A DNA stretch of 64,000 nt from UKL13-2 sp036394575. GTDB lineage: Bacteria; Pseudomonadota; Gammaproteobacteria; Burkholderiales; Usitatibacteraceae. A program made the translations under genes and the position numbers. The notes beneath the pieces were generated by a model. It had not been told where the DNA came from. It saw only the letters and a list, made by a program, of their open reading frames with translations, and did no database searches. The stretch lies in contig DASWEY010000002.1 in NCBI GenBank assembly GCA_036394575.1, positions 1-64,000 on the forward strand. Direction: 5' to 3'. Below are positions 62,913 through 64,000 of the stretch, in pieces. Each line of letters opens with the position of its first letter. Positions within the stretch are counted from its first letter, which is position 1.

Positions 62913-64000
62913 GTGGCCATTAGCGCAAATGCAACAGACAAGGCAAAAGCTGTTCTCAAACAGGCTGAGGACCTAATTGTCCCCGCGCTCAAGTCCGGGG
63001 CTTGTTCTGATCCGCGCCTGCTGGAAGCCTTGGCTGGGCAGCTTCCTTCCCTGGGGATAGACAATGAAAAACAGCTCAGGCTGATGCTTGATGCGGCGTT
63101 CTTTTTTTATGTATCCGGAAGACCTGATCGCGGCCTGGATATAGCGGCGAAGGCACGCTCTTTCGCCCTTGAAGTGGCGGATGCAAAGGCAACGGCCGCT
63201 GCACTCACGATGTTGGGAATTTGTGCGGCAGATACGGGCAACCTGCCAATGGCGATGGAAGCATATGCCGATGCCCTTTCTCTCGCGCAAAAAAATAACG
63301 ATTACTCTCGTGAAGGTAGAGTCTGGCTAAATCTGGGCGCGGCACTCATTTATAGTGGTTTATTTCGCGAGGCCATTGCCTGTTTTTCCAGGGTCGTGGA
63401 AATAGCAAAGATTGAAAAATCACTGGAATCCTCCGTTCTTGGCGCGCAGACAAATATCGCACTTTGTCATTTAAATCTTGACGAAATCAGCCAGGGCTTG
63501 GCAGCTATTCGAAAGACAATCGATCTTTTTTCGAATACGACGGACGCACATTCAATTTTGAATCGCGTTTTGGCTGAAAACTATTTCACTCGCTTGCTCA
63601 TTGAAGTTAACAACTTTGAAGGCGCCCGCGAGCATGCCCGACTCGCGCGCGAATTCGCATCCCAGTCTAAATCGCCGCGTGCCGATATTTCCGCTTCCGT
63701 TGCCGAGGGCCTGGCCGAGGTATTTTCCGGGCAGACCGATATCGGTATCTCGAGGCTGACCAGCACGCTGGATCGCGCGATAACCCTGAAGGTGACCAGC
63801 CGCGAAGTGCTGGTGGCACTGGTAAAGGCGTTTGAATACACCGGACAGCATGATCGCGCCCTGGAATACCTGAACCGCATGCTCGAGCAGCAGCGCAGGA
63901 CGCAGGAGGCCAATGTCCTGCAACATGTGAAGCGCCATTTGGCGCAATTGCATCCTGCGGACGAAAGTGCGCCGACCGAAGATGCCACCCAGGTGATCAA
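62913..64000 (+). CDS. TPR-repeat protein, 3' end cut by window edge
   Basis: From GTG 62913 (AAGGAG at 62900-62905, seven bases upstream) the frame stays open for 362 codons to the window edge. No signal peptide is visible, so it is cytoplasmic. At least five TPR-like helix pairs are seen: LGICAADTGNLPMAMEAYAD, LNLGAALIYSGLFREAIACF, IALCHLNLDEISQGLAAI, FTRLLIEVNNFEGAREHARL and LVKAFEYTGQHDRALEYLNR. The last visible part (DESAPTEDATQVI) reads like a linker to another domain, perhaps GGDEF or HD-GYP, but this cannot be seen. It is divergent from the mini-peptide genes and may respond to them. Confidence 0.82.
   Translation, partial: MAISANATDKAKAVLKQAEDLIVPALKSGACSDPRLLEALAGQLPSLGIDNEKQLRLMLDAAFFFYVSGRPDRGLDIAAKARSFALEVADAKATAAALTMLGICAADTGNLPMAMEAYADALSLAQKNNDYSREGRVWLNLGAALIYSGLFREAIACFSRVVEIAKIEKSLESSVLGAQTNIALCHLNLDEISQGLAAIRKTIDLFSNTTDAHSILNRVLAENYFTRLLIEVNNFEGAREHARLAREFASQSKSPRADISASVAEGLAEVFSGQTDIGISRLTSTLDRAITLKVTSREVLVALVKAFEYTGQHDRALEYLNRMLEQQRRTQEANVLQHVKRHLAQLHPADESAPTEDATQVI

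Overview
The window is a dense, GC-rich proteobacterial chromosome segment. A betaproteobacterium is most likely, probably Burkholderiales or a near relative. The reasons are a tripartite tricarboxylate (Bug/TctC-type) transporter and the housekeeping order fur / bamE-dapB-carA-carB-greA ... yhbY / rlmE-ftsH-folP ... glmM, with pstSCAB close by. No tRNA, rRNA, insertion sequence or CRISPR array is visible.

Layout. 1-8.5 kb is catabolism and transport: a cut-off DMT exporter, a haloacetate-dehalogenase-like hydrolase, a tartrate/D-malate dehydrogenase with its TctCBA uptake system, a small CxxC protein, an L-2-haloacid dehalogenase and a gamma-glutamyltranspeptidase-like hydrolase. 8.5-9.9 kb is a minus-strand group of poorly known genes, including a 2OG-Fe(II) oxygenase. 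9.96-16.9 kb is a signalling block: a periplasmic binding protein, Cache/HAMP histidine kinase, single-domain response regulator, REC-class III cyclase, LuxR regulator and diguanylate cyclase. 16.9-22.7 kb has an RND efflux pump with its adaptor, gluQ and a DUF952 gene. 22.7-27 kb is a redox/stress group: a YhaJ-like LysR regulator, two pirins, an FMN reductase, Dps and thioredoxin. 27-32.2 kb has putA, a DUF3047 lipoprotein gene and a barnase/barstar pair.

32.2-43.4 kb is the conserved core (fur, bamE, dapB, carAB, greA, an epimerase, yhbY, rlmE, ftsH). The carAB operon has its own promoter followed by a terminator-like leader hairpin. folP and glmM are separated by about 8 kb of membrane genes: BPSS1780-family, RDD, SpoIIM-like, DUF4129, DUF4350, MoxR ATPase and DUF58. 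This set appears to be one envelope-associated chaperone system. 53.8-59 kb has a lone amino-acid-type binding protein and pstSCAB behind a perfect Pho box.

The most interesting part is the right end, 59.1-64 kb. An HlyD-type adaptor and an ABC exporter with an intact C39 peptidase (Cys, His, Asp and Gln all present) lie next to two tandem 42-codon genes on the opposite strand. Each small gene encodes an acidic leader ending in a glycine triplet, followed by only six residues, EAIVMP. The copies differ at five nucleotides, four of them silent. A TPR protein is transcribed divergently from the peptides across a short region holding an inverted repeat. The arrangement suggests a secreted mini-peptide system, perhaps a signal, with the TPR protein as a possible responder. 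The export part rests on clear sequence features; the signalling role is inference.

A dispersed palindromic element occurs at least three times (1612, 40122, 53742), with paired base changes that keep the stem intact.
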